Program-made: the position numbers and the translations under genes
Shown here: positions 44,875-55,078 of the stretch, piece by piece
How the letters are laid out: the number at the start of each line of letters is the position of its first letter
Position numbering within the stretch: position 1 is the first letter of the stretch
The notes under the pieces: generated by a model
Database searches by the model: none
What the model was told of the DNA's origin: nothing
Seen by the model: only the letters and a program-made list of their open reading frames with translations
Assembly (NCBI RefSeq): GCF_000708205.1
Contig: NW_014575562.1
Span: forward strand, 1,616-65,615
Reading direction: 5' to 3'
DNA: 64,000 nucleotides
Source of the DNA: Mixia osmundae IAM 14324
Taxonomy: Eukaryota; Basidiomycota; Mixiomycetes; Mixiales; Mixiaceae

Positions 44875-47817
44875 CTAGTACAAGTCCTCGTCCGCGGTCT
44901 TGCGTTTCCCGTTCACAGTGACAGCCTGACGTTGATAGGCTTCAGCGATCTGTGCCAGGGAGGAAGAGTCAGCGTCAGCGTTGGGCTTTGCAGCATCGTT
45001 TGTCGAGAACGTACGAATTCTGGCGTCGTGGAATCCTCAACGCCCTTGTCATCCCGAATGCTGTACCCCTCATAAGTACCGATATACCTCATCTACACAG
45101 ATTGCTTACCGAATGAAGCGAGGGAAACGGAGCGACACGCCGCGTTCGCCGCCGAGTTGCTCGCGCGCAGCCGTGTAGACTGGGCTCAGAGAGAGATCGG
45201 CCGCCAAGACTTCCCAAACCACCCTGGGCTCGAAGTAGACATCTGGCGTAGCTGTTCCGACCTCATAATATCCTCGCTTGCCACATTCGTGAGGCTTCAG
45301 CACGGTGTAATGGCTGTCGAGGGCTTCTTCGCTGAACCCTGTGCCGAGCTTGCAGACGGCTTGGTAGGATTCCGAGTCTGGATCGTAGCAAGCAAGTAAG
45401 AAAGCGCCATAGACTGCCGTCCGTTTGCCACGGCCGTGGTAACCTCCGATCACCGTCAGGTCAAAAGAATCGCCTACGCCTTGCAGATAATCCTTCTTGA
45501 CCTATCGAACGCTCGTCGGCGTCAGTGCTACAGGTACCTCCACATTACGCTCGGACAAACCTTGAGCCAATTCATGCTGCGTCGGCTAGGTTCGTAGTAT
45601 GCTCCTTGACCGTGCAGCATTTTGACCATCAAGCCTTCGCAGCCTTGTTTGATACTCTCATCCAAGAATGCTTGAATATGTTCTACGTCAGAAGCATCGG
45701 CGGACGTTGCAAAATCAAATTCGTTAGCTACTGGACTGAAGTGTTCCCGTAGTAGCTTCCGGCGCGAGTCGAGATCCGTCTTGAGAAGTGTCTGCAAGGC
45801 CGATCTTCAGTGACATGCAGGATGTGACGAGCAAGCTCTCTACCTCGCCGTTCAAATAAAGCAGGTCAAAGGCGAATAACTTGACGCGAACGGTGACGTC
45901 TTCGATCTTGACGCCTTTGCGCTTGCGTTTGCTGAGCTCCTGAAACGGTAGAAGCCGTTTCTCGTCCTTGCTCCATGCAGTACACTCCGCGTCGATGACG
46001 AATGACTTGACGCTCGGTTTGATGCACTGTCATGCGCAGACACCTGAGCTCGGATCAAGCTCAGTCTGGATACACTCACGCGAGGCAGCTGTTCGACGAG
46101 ATCGGGATATTTGATAGACATATCCTCTGAGTTGCGAGAAAACACTTTGATCGAACCGTCTTCTAGCATGTGCACTTGGGCTCGCTCGCCATCGTACTTA
46201 TACTCGCAGGTAAAGTCCTGGCCCTCAAATCTGTCCAGTACTTCAGTGATGGCTTTCGTCGGCTTTGCTAGCATAGGCTTCAGTGGTATGCCTGCGCGGA
46301 TGTCAGCCGGGATTGACAGTGAGAAGGTGGCAAAACTCGCCTGCAGTGAGAGCGCAGACATCATGCAGCTTGTCGATGCCTTGCTCAAGCAGAGCAGGAA
46401 CGATCTTATCATACGACGGGAGCTCGCTAAAGACCTGCTTGATCATATCCTGGCCGGCTTCTATGCGCTGCTCCAATGCTGCCTGGCTGATCTTTTTGCC
46501 ACTCTGCTCTATCTCATGTCTCACGACCGCAGTGGCGAGCGCGATGAGCACCGTGCGCTCGGCAAGGCCGATTCGAAGTTTGCCTTCGAGCGACCGGATG
46601 ACGAACTTCGCCTCGCTGCCCTCGCAGCCGGCTAAGAGCTTCTTGATGATGCCCGTTTTCTTCGCTTGTGACTATCGGAAATTTCAGAAGAGTGACTCTA
46701 TGCAAGCTGCACATACACACGTTTTGGCCAGATGCAGCAGCAATGTCCTTGAGATTTTTGAAGACGACGCGCACATCAAGCGGCTTTTGTTTGAACATTG
46801 TCGGCTGAACTTTTCGTGAGCTCTGCTGTAAGGATGAGTACATATGTGCGATGAGGGTCATCGGCGGGACTCGCCTGGGCGACCAGGCCAAGATCGCCTG
46901 TCTTGACATAGTCTGCCTTGACTTGGGCTAGACCGCGCCCTGTTGCCTCTGCTATCGCTTTCTGAAGGAGTCCCTCCCCAATGCCGAGCTCCAGTCCTTC
47001 ATAGTCCGGACAAAGCTGTGTGTGTGTGAGACGCTTCAGCGTGAGCTGTCGTCTGAGAGTGAGCTACATACTCTGTTGATGCAGAGATAGACAACCCGGG
47101 TGAGATCTTCTGGCGAGCGCTGGATGACTGCAAGCAGATAGGCTGACAGGAAGGCGCTGATCTCGAGCCGCTTCGACGTTCCTTCGATGAGCTGGAATGT
47201 TTTGACCAAAGACGCGTACGGCACGCTGACAGTGCCCAGTCGCGCGTCAGTCTCGGCGCTTACTGATAGTGAGGTACTGACGGGTCGCCCGCTTTCCAAT
47301 CGAGGACGTTGTGCCCGCCAATCTCTGTCGAGGCACCAATCTTCTTTTTGGTGAATATCTCGGCTCTGTTGGACCCTCAGCACGATCTCGGCAAGAGCAA
47401 GAGGCCGTACAGTTTGACAGCCTGTACCTTGTCCTGCTTGCGTTCCTTACTTTCATCTTCCACCTGGGCTTCCTCCTCGCTGTCGGTCTCTTCTGATTCC
47501 TCGGACGAGCCTTGTTCGGGGGATGATCTTGATGTTGAGGCCGACGTCGGCTCTTCCGCCTTGGTGCTTGAGGCCTTGGCTTTGGGCTGGAAAATGGCCG
47601 CGACGGCTTTCGCCTTTCCTTTGCCATTGGTCGATGATGGCTCTTCCGCTTCTTCGGACGAATCCTTGACTACTCGGCGCTTCTTCGCTGGTAACGTCGC
47701 ATCTATGTTGCTATCATTGAGATGCATGGCAACGTGGAGCAGGCAAGAGATTGCACCTTGTGAGACCTTTGCATCCGGGGATGCTGACGCTCGCTTCCTG
47801 TCCACGGATGAGGCCAT
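44875..47817 (-). CDS. CDC9: DNA ligase I (CDC9), ATP-dependent
   Basis: Joins Okazaki fragments and seals repair nicks. From ATG 47817 ([18 protein letters not shown]) a basic-acidic leader with [10 protein letters not shown]... and IFQPKAK (a PIP-box-like IFxxK variant) runs to [11 protein letters not shown]. The DNA-binding domain follows ([58 protein letters not shown]). The adenylation domain has the catalytic lysine in [14 protein letters not shown] (motif I), [15 protein letters not shown] (Ia/III), [25 protein letters not shown] (IV) and [20 protein letters not shown] (V). The OB domain has [20 protein letters not shown] and [10 protein letters not shown]-type [10 protein letters not shown] (VI). 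Ends [14 protein letters not shown]. Many short introns. A further upstream exon may extend the N-terminus to 48140 (see findings). Confidence 0.94.
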
Positions 47818-48157
47818 GCTGCCTGCAAGAGCGGTCGCATTAGAACGAGATTCTCGGGTGCACGGACGTGGTGCACAGACTCGCGAAGCTTGCTCTCTGC
47901 GGAGTTCGAGCTCGAAAAGGAGCGTATGGTGCGGATCGAGGTAGACCCGACAGCGACCGTGCGAGCAAGGTGAACCTGCTCTTGAGTTCGTGTGCCAACA
48001 GACTGGGCTGGCTGAGCTCTCAGCTTGCCCCGAGCGAGGCCTCTTTGCTCAGGGGGAGACTTGGTGACGACACGATCGATGGGCACGACGCGTCGATTGA
48101 TTCGCGCGTAAGAGCAAGGAGCTCCTTCGTCTTCCGACATGGGCCGAGCTTCCAGCT
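47818..48157 (-). other. Possible upstream exon of DNA ligase I
   Basis: The 340 bases between the ligase ATG and the next gene's stop hold a minus-strand frame from ATG 48140 (MSEDEGAPCSYARINRRVV). It runs without a stop through RTVAVGSTSIRTIRSFSSSN to HHVR. A perfect-looking intron (47823-47863, 41 bases, GTGCAC donor, branch CTAAT, acceptor TTGCAG) joins it in phase to [10 protein letters not shown]. This may be an N-terminal extension or a 5' UTR exon that is open by chance. Confidence 0.45.
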
Positions 48158-50067
48158 TCATTTGTTCAGATCAACAACAGCAAGGACTTGATCAAGCTTG
48201 GACAGGAGCTCCATGTGGCCGCCCACAATCTCGCTGACATTGACGTCCTCCACGCCATCAATTCCCACAGGCTGCAGGCCTGCCACGCGCAAAGTGAGCT
48301 GTGTCGAAACGAGCGAGTGTAGTCGGACGACGATAGCGAGAACATAGTCGTTGCTCGAATAGGCATTGACGAGACGGCGCGAAACGACATGACGCGCTTT
48401 CGCCCATTCTGCCGGCGAAGGTGATAGAGGTGCGCTGATGAGAATGACGTCAAAGAGGAGATGAGCTAGACCGCGACTGTGCAGCTCGATGAGTGCTCGG
48501 AAAACAATGACTGCGCCCAAGCCTGCACCGATGAGCGTCGTCGGGCGTGCGCCTTGGACGCGCTGCTCCAGCACGTCGGCCAACAAAATGCCCGCCTTAT
48601 TTGCTTTGTCCTGCCACCGTAGACTTCAGCTGGTCATCGCTCGACGCATGATGTTCGGACAGACCCTAGTCCGGATGAATTGATTGTCGAGTACGGTGCC
48701 CGCGCTCTTGTAGATGGCAGCCGGCAAAGCGACGGCAGTATAAAAGGCCGCCAGCGCCGTCCGTTTGACGACTTCCGTGGCGCCCTTCATGAGAACGTAA
48801 TCCCTCACGTAGGTATCTAGATCCTTGCCGGCCGAAAGGAACGCGGCGGATTCAGTCTTGAGTGCATAGACGTCCCTTCGGTCTAAAGTGTGGTTGCATG
48901 TAGGCCGCCAAGGATCGATATAGTCGTTCTCCTTTGTCATGAAGCCGGTGCAGACAATAGTGGCGTGCAGACTGGGTATCTGAGGCAACTCTGGATCGTC
49001 CACAATCTGATGAAACTCGAATTCGTCGATGCCTTGGATCCTCCTTCGCGCTCTGAACGCTGTGAGACCGCCGCCAGCAACGCCAAAGAGCGTGCCGAGT
49101 ACTGCTACAGTATCAGCATGATGACCATGCTGCAAGCAGGAGACGGACGGATCGCACCACCCGAGGTGGCGAGAAAGCCAAGGGTGCCTGCACTGGCTCC
49201 CACAAGCAACGGTGCAAGCACGGGTGCGGCGAGTCCGCCGGTCAGACCGATGGCTACGCCGCCTACCACAAGGCCGGCGCCCGTCGCAGCCCATTTCCAT
49301 GCTTTGGATGTCTTGCGCTTCTCTATCGCTTTACGCGAGGTCTCGTCCATCGTTGCATGCGTTGTGTCTGTCTCTGCCTGTGTGACTTCTCGCAGGATGA
49401 AGAAGAGCTGCTGGGCGATGGCTTTCTCTGACGTATACACGACAGAGGCAGGAATATCGAGCGTGGCGGCGATGCTGAAGATGAGTGTGCGTGCTAGAGC
49501 GGTATAATCCGGCTGAGCGGGGGCTTTAGGGTCGACGGCTTTGCCTGCCAGTCCAAGACTGACGAGTACGAGATCAGACACAATCTCGTTGTGTATTTGG
49601 GAGTTGCTCGGCAGCGAGGAGAGCAGCGGACGGAGCTCCTCGAGTCGTGGCGAATCAGGTAGCGCTTCTCGCTTGACGTTGAGATGTGTGCAGACAGCTG
49701 CGAGCCAGTCTGCTTTCCAGCGGGCTCTCTCTGTTCTCCGCTGCTTCTCGTCGTGCTCTTCCTTCTCGAGAACGCTCTCTTCGAGCTGAATTGCATGGAC
49801 CTTGTCGCGTATCTGTTCATCGCTTGGCCGAGGCGCATCCTCGATGGTCAGGCGCTGTAGGTCCGGCAGCTCTGAAGTCTGCGCATCTTCCTTTGACGCT
49901 TCATTGAGGTCAAAGACGGTCTCTGAGACGCCCTGATCTGGCAGACTTGATACGGTGATAGATTGATCTGTCGGCAGTGCCAGTGTACATACATACTTGC
50001 TCGTGATGGCGAGGATGAAGCGTGTGGTGTCGGACCATGTCTCAGCGTTCGGCTTGATGGCATCCAT
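48158..50067 (-). CDS. DUF726 membrane alpha/beta-hydrolase (TMCO4/MIL1-like)
   Basis: Fungal members of DUF726 include yeast Mil1, a membrane protein that binds AP-1 coats; the enzymatic activity is unproven. ATG 50067 (MDAIKPNAETWSDTTRF) starts a polar region with a Lys/Glu coiled coil (about residues 85-120). The core follows: WKWAATGAGLVVGGVAIGLT with GGLAAPVLAPLLVGASAG (TM hairpin), VAVLGTLFGVAGGGLTAFRA (second hairpin), then RIQGIDEFEFHQI. The hydrolase part has HATIVCTGFMTKENDYIDPW, DVYALKTESAAFLSAGKDLD, the nucleophile-elbow position TTLIGAGLGAVIVFRALIEL, and NAYSSNDYVLAIVVRLHSLV. The elbow reads GAGLGA, with alanine where an active GxSxG enzyme has serine, so hydrolase activity is doubtful. 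The end VGGHMELLSKLDQVLAVVDL has the conserved histidine. An upstream exon before 50067 is possible. Confidence 0.85.
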
Positions 50068-50800
50068 AGCCAGCACGATCGCCTGCTGTCGATCGTGTCA
50101 GTACGTCAGTGGGCAGCAGACTTACCGGTTGCCAGCAATTGACGCGAAGTCAATCACATGAGTACGCCAATTCTTATCCCTTCTTGACATGTCGCCGTGC
50201 CATCTCATTCTGTCTCATCTCAACAGCTCCCAGAGATGCCTGACGCCCTGCATTGCCGCGCTGTGTTGGCCCTCGAGCCAGTCATGTGTAGGAGCAAAAT
50301 CAACGTTTCGGACGTCTACAGCATTGCATATGATTGTCGCTCTTGACGCACAGATCTCGCCACAGCCTATCACTTTCTCGGCAAGACGAGTCATACGCTG
50401 CATTGTTGAGCCAGGACCAGTGCGACAGCTCCTGATCTGCCTGATGCCTTTGCAGCCACAATTCTCGCAAATCTGCAGATCACCGTCGGCGACAATGGAG
50501 CTACATGCGTGTATGCGTTTCCCTGATGCTTCGCATTGAACCCCGCCATCGCCCTTGAAAGATACACGAAAAGTAAGGGTCAGACATGGACAAATGTCGC
50601 AGGAGCTCACTAGACCATGGCTTTACCGTCCATGCGCTGAGTCCACTTTCGCTACCCTGTTACGCCTCAGATGTTTCTTTTCCTCTTCGTCGGACTGATT
50701 TCGATCTCGTCTGTGTTGACCGACTGGCCAGCAGGCCGGAAGAGCGACGTCATCATCATCTGTTGGTTGCCATCAGTCACACCAAAGCATCCGCTGATCG
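50068..50800. other. Intergenic stretch with one doubtful minus-strand ORF
   Basis: No confident gene. A minus-strand frame (about 50610-50215) has a cysteine-rich stretch (GDLQICENCGCKG, VIGCGEICASRATIIC) and ends RHLWELLR. It lacks an ATG in its own frame; ATG at about 50595 (MSDPYFSCIFQ) could splice into it with a short intron. It could be a small conserved zinc-ribbon-like protein but I cannot name a family. A plus-strand ATG at 50671 opens a hydrophobic start (MFLFLFVGLISISSVLTDW) that is probably a chance signal peptide or an alternative first exon of the next gene. Confidence 0.35.
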
Positions 50801-51455
50801 ATGCAGACAGTCTTGGCTCGGGCAGTTTGCATAGTCATCTTGCTCACAGAAGGCGTGGTGTCAGATGTCGTTGCTCAAACCATCGCACAATCGAGCAGAG
50901 TCGATGTGCGCTACTCTGCTTCTCTGCCGCACCGAACTGATAGATGGTGGCGGCATCAGCGTGTAGTCGATGCAGACAATGGTGTCCATGTCGTTTGTCG
51001 ACCCTTGCTGCTGCCGCTGCCTGTTGACGAGCCACTGATGTAGACCACTCGCTCGTTGCCTGCTATCAATGGTCTTTGATCAAGGCTATAACCCAACCAC
51101 GAGCAGAGTCATCCTCGTCAGCGCAAAAGTTCAATCGCTGACAGGGACAACAGAGCAATACGAGCTGGCTATACGTACTCCCGCTCCATCTGCCGCGCCT
51201 TATGACTGCGCCTGTGGGAAAGCGACGACGTTGACGATCTGGCTCGGTCTGGAAGACACAGGCAAGAGCAATACTCGCGTCTCAGCCTGGAATGACGAAA
51301 GCTTTGTCTGGATGCTGTGTGGCTCCAGACAGTTCTGTGCGGCCACAGTCAGAGGAATGTATGATCGGCGAAGATCGCTCGTACTCGATCAGCCCTGCTC
51401 GAAGCTCAAAGTCCGCTGTTGTGCCGATTGGGCTTTACTGCTACGCATACGATGA
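50801..51455 (+). CDS. Probable secreted protein, exon structure unresolved
   Basis: ATG 50801 gives a signal peptide-like start (MQTVLARAVCIVILLTEGVV, cleavage near VAQ) followed by SSRVDVRYSASLPHRTD. A second coding block from about 51045 (DQGYNPTTSRVILVSAKVQS, LTGTTEQYELAIRTP, LTIWLGLEDTGKSNTRVSAW, FVWMLCGSRQFCAATVRGM) runs to a stop at 51453-51455. One or more introns must join the blocks; I could not find a pair that keeps phase. The composition resembles the secreted protein that begins 44 bases downstream. No known domain. Confidence 0.4.
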
Positions 51456-51498
51456 ATTATCTTGCGCGCTCATCCTGATTGCCGTCACTTTTCCTGCA

Positions 51499-52845
51499 AT
51501 GTTTCTGCTTCTGCTGCTCTTTAGCCTCGCCAACTGTGCACACCAGGTCTGCAGCCAGGACGGCGTCTATCGCAATCACGACTTCGGCATCAACTCGGTC
51601 ACTTACCAGCTCAAAGGTGACCAGGACGATACAGCTAGCAACTTTGACTGACATCCGCTCAGTCGCCGGCACCGCTCGCTGCTCAGAGCGTCAGTCTCTG
51701 TCTTTTCTCTGAACCCTGTTGATCCAACAGATCAGAGGGCTTGTTCGCATTTGATGCCGCACTACAAATCCTCGTCCTCTCCGATGGCAGAGGCATCAAA
51801 CAGAAAGTCATCCAGCGTGAGCACGACTGGCCCACCACGAGACACACACTCACGCTGTGTCAGGGACCAACGCTCGATCGTTCGTCAGCATAGGCCTCAA
51901 CAAAGACCCGTACGGCCAAGTGCGATCGAGTTTGTTCACCTTTACCATCGATGCTACCGATGACCAAAAGATGTGGGACGACACCGCGCGACGATGCTGC
52001 CGAGCTAGCGTCAAGCTGAACATCACCTTGGGCGTCAACGATGACTTTCTCTCGCCCTTTAACACTGCTACAACAGCCATCAACTGCGGCCAGAAGGTGA
52101 CGGGCAACCCAGAATGCGAGCCAGGCAAATCGACAGCAACTTGTTCTGAGCCTTTCCGCTCGATCCGCCCCGAGCCAGTCGCGGAAGTGGACCTGCCCTT
52201 CGTGCGCACGTACAATGTCTTGTACCAGGCAAATGCGCGATGCCCCATACCGCGAGAAGGCGGAGGCCGTTTCCCGCATGCTCTGTATAACACTCAGTCG
52301 GGAGCCTTCCAGACCACCGTCGTCCTCGTTGGCAGGGGACCGCCGCGCTATTGGGCACCCTCTCATGCCACCTTTGGTATGTTCCGCGCCTCTGTCTCGC
52401 TTGAAGCAATCAGTCAGACCCCTCGCGATTCTTGGATCGACTTTTCTGTTCGCTTCCGGTACGTCTACCGCCTTGAGTCCTCATGACCACCTAACCCATG
52501 CAAGTATAGTGGCATTGGTGAAGATCAAGACGGATGGCCCGATAACGACAAGATGTGCTGCGATCCCATGGCAGAGTACAAATTGCGGCTTTTTCTCTCC
52601 CGTCAGAGCGGTACCTGGATGAGTGGACCTGGGCGGGAAATGTTCGTCGCTTGTCTTCCAAGTATGTTCGCATCTGCTCTCCCTTTCCCTTGAGTTGGCC
52701 ACTCATCGCAGAGACAGGCAGACTTGCTTCTAGCTCGAACAGCCGCGCCAGGTGCGAGACAACGCATCCGTACCCTTACGAATACGAATGCTCCTCAATC
52801 TCGCGGGAACTCCAGATTCAGACTGTTGGCAGTGCGACAATGTAA
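51499..52845 (+). CDS. Secreted protein of unknown function, six exons
   Basis: Exons 51499-51616, 51663-51689, 51736-51816, 51864-52462, 52505-52661 and 52712-52845 join in frame to 371 residues. All introns are 42-50 bases with GT...AG. Signal peptide MFLLLLLFSLANCAHQ, then VCSQDGVYRNHDFGINSVTY. The mature protein has beta-rich, sequon-bearing segments (SSLFTFTIDATDDQKMWDDT, RASVKLNITLGVNDDFLSPF, ATTAINCGQKVTGNPECEP), a region YNVLYQANARCPIPREGGGR, and a Cys-containing C-terminal third (GWPDNDKMCCDPMAEYKLRL, THPYPYEYECSSIS). About 15 cysteines suggest disulfides. I recognise no domain. The very small second exon (27 bases) and dense introns are unlike the housekeeping genes nearby. Confidence 0.7.
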
Positions 52846-53044
52846 TGCAACATCGTTCGCGGAGCTACGGAAATGGCGGCTTGACAACAGCCTGGCGCGT
52901 TGTTCGAATCCCTTGAGGCGGTTGTGACCTCACGACGCATACGTTGCCCAGGCTTGGGGTGCGAGTGTCAGGCACTGACAACCATCTCCCGTCCGATGTG
53001 CCGTTTCCCTCATTTCTTTTCATCGACGATAAGTAACAGCAAGA

Positions 53045-53761
53045 ATGTTCAAGGGCTTGCTCGCTATCACTCTTGCCGCTACCGGTGCCCTGGCTCAGCA
53101 GTGGCCCAATGGCAACACCGGAGACTTTGAGATCTTCCTTGGTGGTAAGGCGTTGTGCGGCGCCCTGTATCTGCGGAATGGCCAAGGCAAGTCCGAGACG
53201 TACGACGTAGAAGTCGGTCAAGCGATCGTCAAGGTGCGTTATCCTCTCGCTGGCTTGTGCAACGGGCCCACTGACGAGAGCGATGCTCAGTTCCGCCTGA
53301 CTGTCGGCGAGCGTATCAAGATTTTGTCAAATATTGGCGGTGTCGATCTCGTTGACAGCGGCTATGACGCCAATACGGGGTGAGTCTGTACGCGTTCGGC
53401 CAGCAGCCTTGCTGATGAGCTATGTCTATAGCAAATGGACCGTTACCACCAATACCAATGCCCCTATCTCCGGTACGAACATCGTCGCCGCCTGTGGCTG
53501 TAATGCTACGATGACGCTGGCCTTCGACGTTCCTCTTCGCGGTGGCCGTACGTCAGAGCGTTTACCCTGAATAGTCGAGCCTAACTTTCCATTTGTCTTG
53601 TAGCCCCTAATGCCTTCGTTCATCTCGATCAAGGCAAGATCACGGAGGCATGTGCTGTGTCGCCAGCTTGCAAGGACCTTGGAATCACCGGTTTCGACTT
53701 CGATCCCGAGTGCACTATCAAGAACGCTCCTTACGGCACACTCAGCCCCGCTGAAGGATGA
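53045..53761 (+). CDS. Secreted cysteine-containing protein of unknown function
   Basis: Three exons (53045-53379, 53432-53547, 53604-53761) join in phase to 202 residues. Signal peptide MFKGLLAITLAATGALAQ, then QWPNGNTGDFEIFLGGKALC. The mature part is rich in short beta-like strands (SETYDVEVGQAIVKVRYPL, FRLTVGERIKILSNIGGVDL, TVTTNTNAPISGTNIVAAC, NATMTLAFDVPL) and has about nine cysteines, including ACGCNATM and ITEACAVSPACKDLG. It ends YGTLSPAEG. Introns of 52 and 56 bases have CTRAY-like branch points. No domain recognised; it could be a structural cell-surface protein or an effector-like protein. About 200 bases downstream of the previous secreted gene, same strand. Confidence 0.75.
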
Positions 53762-53923
53762 TGCACGCAAAGTTGTGGGATTCTATGCAGATCTCGAAAA
53801 TGTAACCTGCTGCTGCTATCCTACGAGTATGCAGGCTGCTCTGACACGATTGGAGGTAGTCTCGATGAAAAAGCTGCATTCCGTCGAGGCACTTTCGTAT
53901 CTCAAGCGAGTCCTGCCAGCTTT

Positions 53924-54706
53924 TCAGATGCATTGTAACGAGTGAGAGCTGAAGCAATGTGGGTAGTCTCGTGGGTTCATTTGTAGCAGAGCCTCGAGAC
54001 AGATGTCGACTTGAGCAGGAGTGTCGAGGTCGACAAGAGGTAGCATCGCTCGAGTCAACCTATCCGATCGCGTGGCGATGACGAAGAGTCTTGTGAAGCG
54101 CTCGAGAATGAGGAAAGCCTTGCTCTGCTGATTTTGCTGAGGATGCTTCATCACCGCGCCGCATTGCACGAGAGCTCCAGACCGATCTGGATTCTGGATC
54201 GAAGGCCAATATGAGTAGCGACCGTTTGCTCGAGAGCTCAGGAAAGTTCAGAATCTTCGACGAATTCGCTTCCTTCCGCGTCATCTCCACCGTCGCTTTT
54301 TTTCGGTTGTGGCACAAGATTCTTGCAACTCAAAGAAGGCCACCATAGCAAGCCAAGGGTATCTCTGATTGAATCCGTCATGCTTGAGATTGACGAAGAC
54401 ACTCTGCTTGATGCCCGCTGTCTGGCAACTCGAATGGATAGCGTTTGGAGAGAGTGAGGTACCTCGCAAGGGGTCATAGTCGCCAACCTTCTGCACTGCC
54501 CGGACGGCCTTGTAGACTTGTGTGCATATCTGTACCTCGCGCGTGATCACTTATGATCTGGAACTGCATTCCTCGAAGATTGGGTCGACCGACAAGAGCC
54601 GGGTAGCTTCCTCGAGTACTTGTTCGCCGAGCTGAATCGTGTTGCTCTCCTTGCAGACCTTGAGGAGCGTCTCGAAGAGGACGCGGCTGCGCGCTTGCTG
54701 TGCCAT
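53924..54706 (-). pseudogene. Decayed paralogue of the adjacent 55079-55957 gene
   Basis: Blocks of this minus-strand stretch align by eye with the intact neighbour. LFETLLKVCKESNTIQLGE matches LFDTLYGLCKDPKPQRP. VYKAVRAVQKVGDYDPLRGT matches IYDAVTKLRTEIRYDIETGT. ERFTRLFVIATRSDRLTRAM with LPLVDLD matches DRLIRLFVTAYRSESLANAM with LTLLDLH. In the first block an in-frame TAA (about 54550) interrupts the frame just where the neighbour reads straight on. The middle acidic part and the last block lie in other frames with no obvious splice sites. Either it is a pseudogene or it has gained introns I cannot resolve. Function of the family unknown. Confidence 0.55.
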
Positions 54707-55078
54707 CGTTCGGCCTCCTGGTGCGCGCGTCATCCGACCCTCGTACCACTCGTCTCGTAGTCAGCAAGCGAAAACGGGGGCGGAGGGACGCGTCAATCTT
54801 ATCTGTGGATGAGCTTGCAATTCTACACTTCCGCCCGTCTGACGATGACGAGGGCCGATCGGCTTGTCTGCCATGAGATAGCTTGTCACATCGACGCCAC
54901 GCGATACAGCCGACCCAAAATGCGTACGCACTCCCTCTTGTCGGCCTTGGTGTCTCTGACAGAGAAGCAAAGACACTTCACATTGCATGACTTGCTGGCG
55001 CGAGGCCGCCAGTCTACGATGGCTATTGTTCGCAAGCCTCGTTGATCTGCGCGACCTTTGACACATGGCTGAAGACAA

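Noticed and set aside
50671-50940. A separate secreted protein from ATG 50671 (MFLFLFVGLISISS).
   Set aside because: The frame after the hydrophobic start becomes His/Arg-rich with no coding character and overlaps the better signal-peptide start at 50801.
52880-52925. A tRNA-like B box (TTCGAATCCC) after the 51499 gene.
   Set aside because: The flanking bases do not form a T-arm stem and no A box or acceptor stem is present.
54761-55078. A 105-residue minus-strand open frame between the tandem paralogues.
   Set aside because: No match to the paralogue family, no domain, and composition is that of a chance frame.
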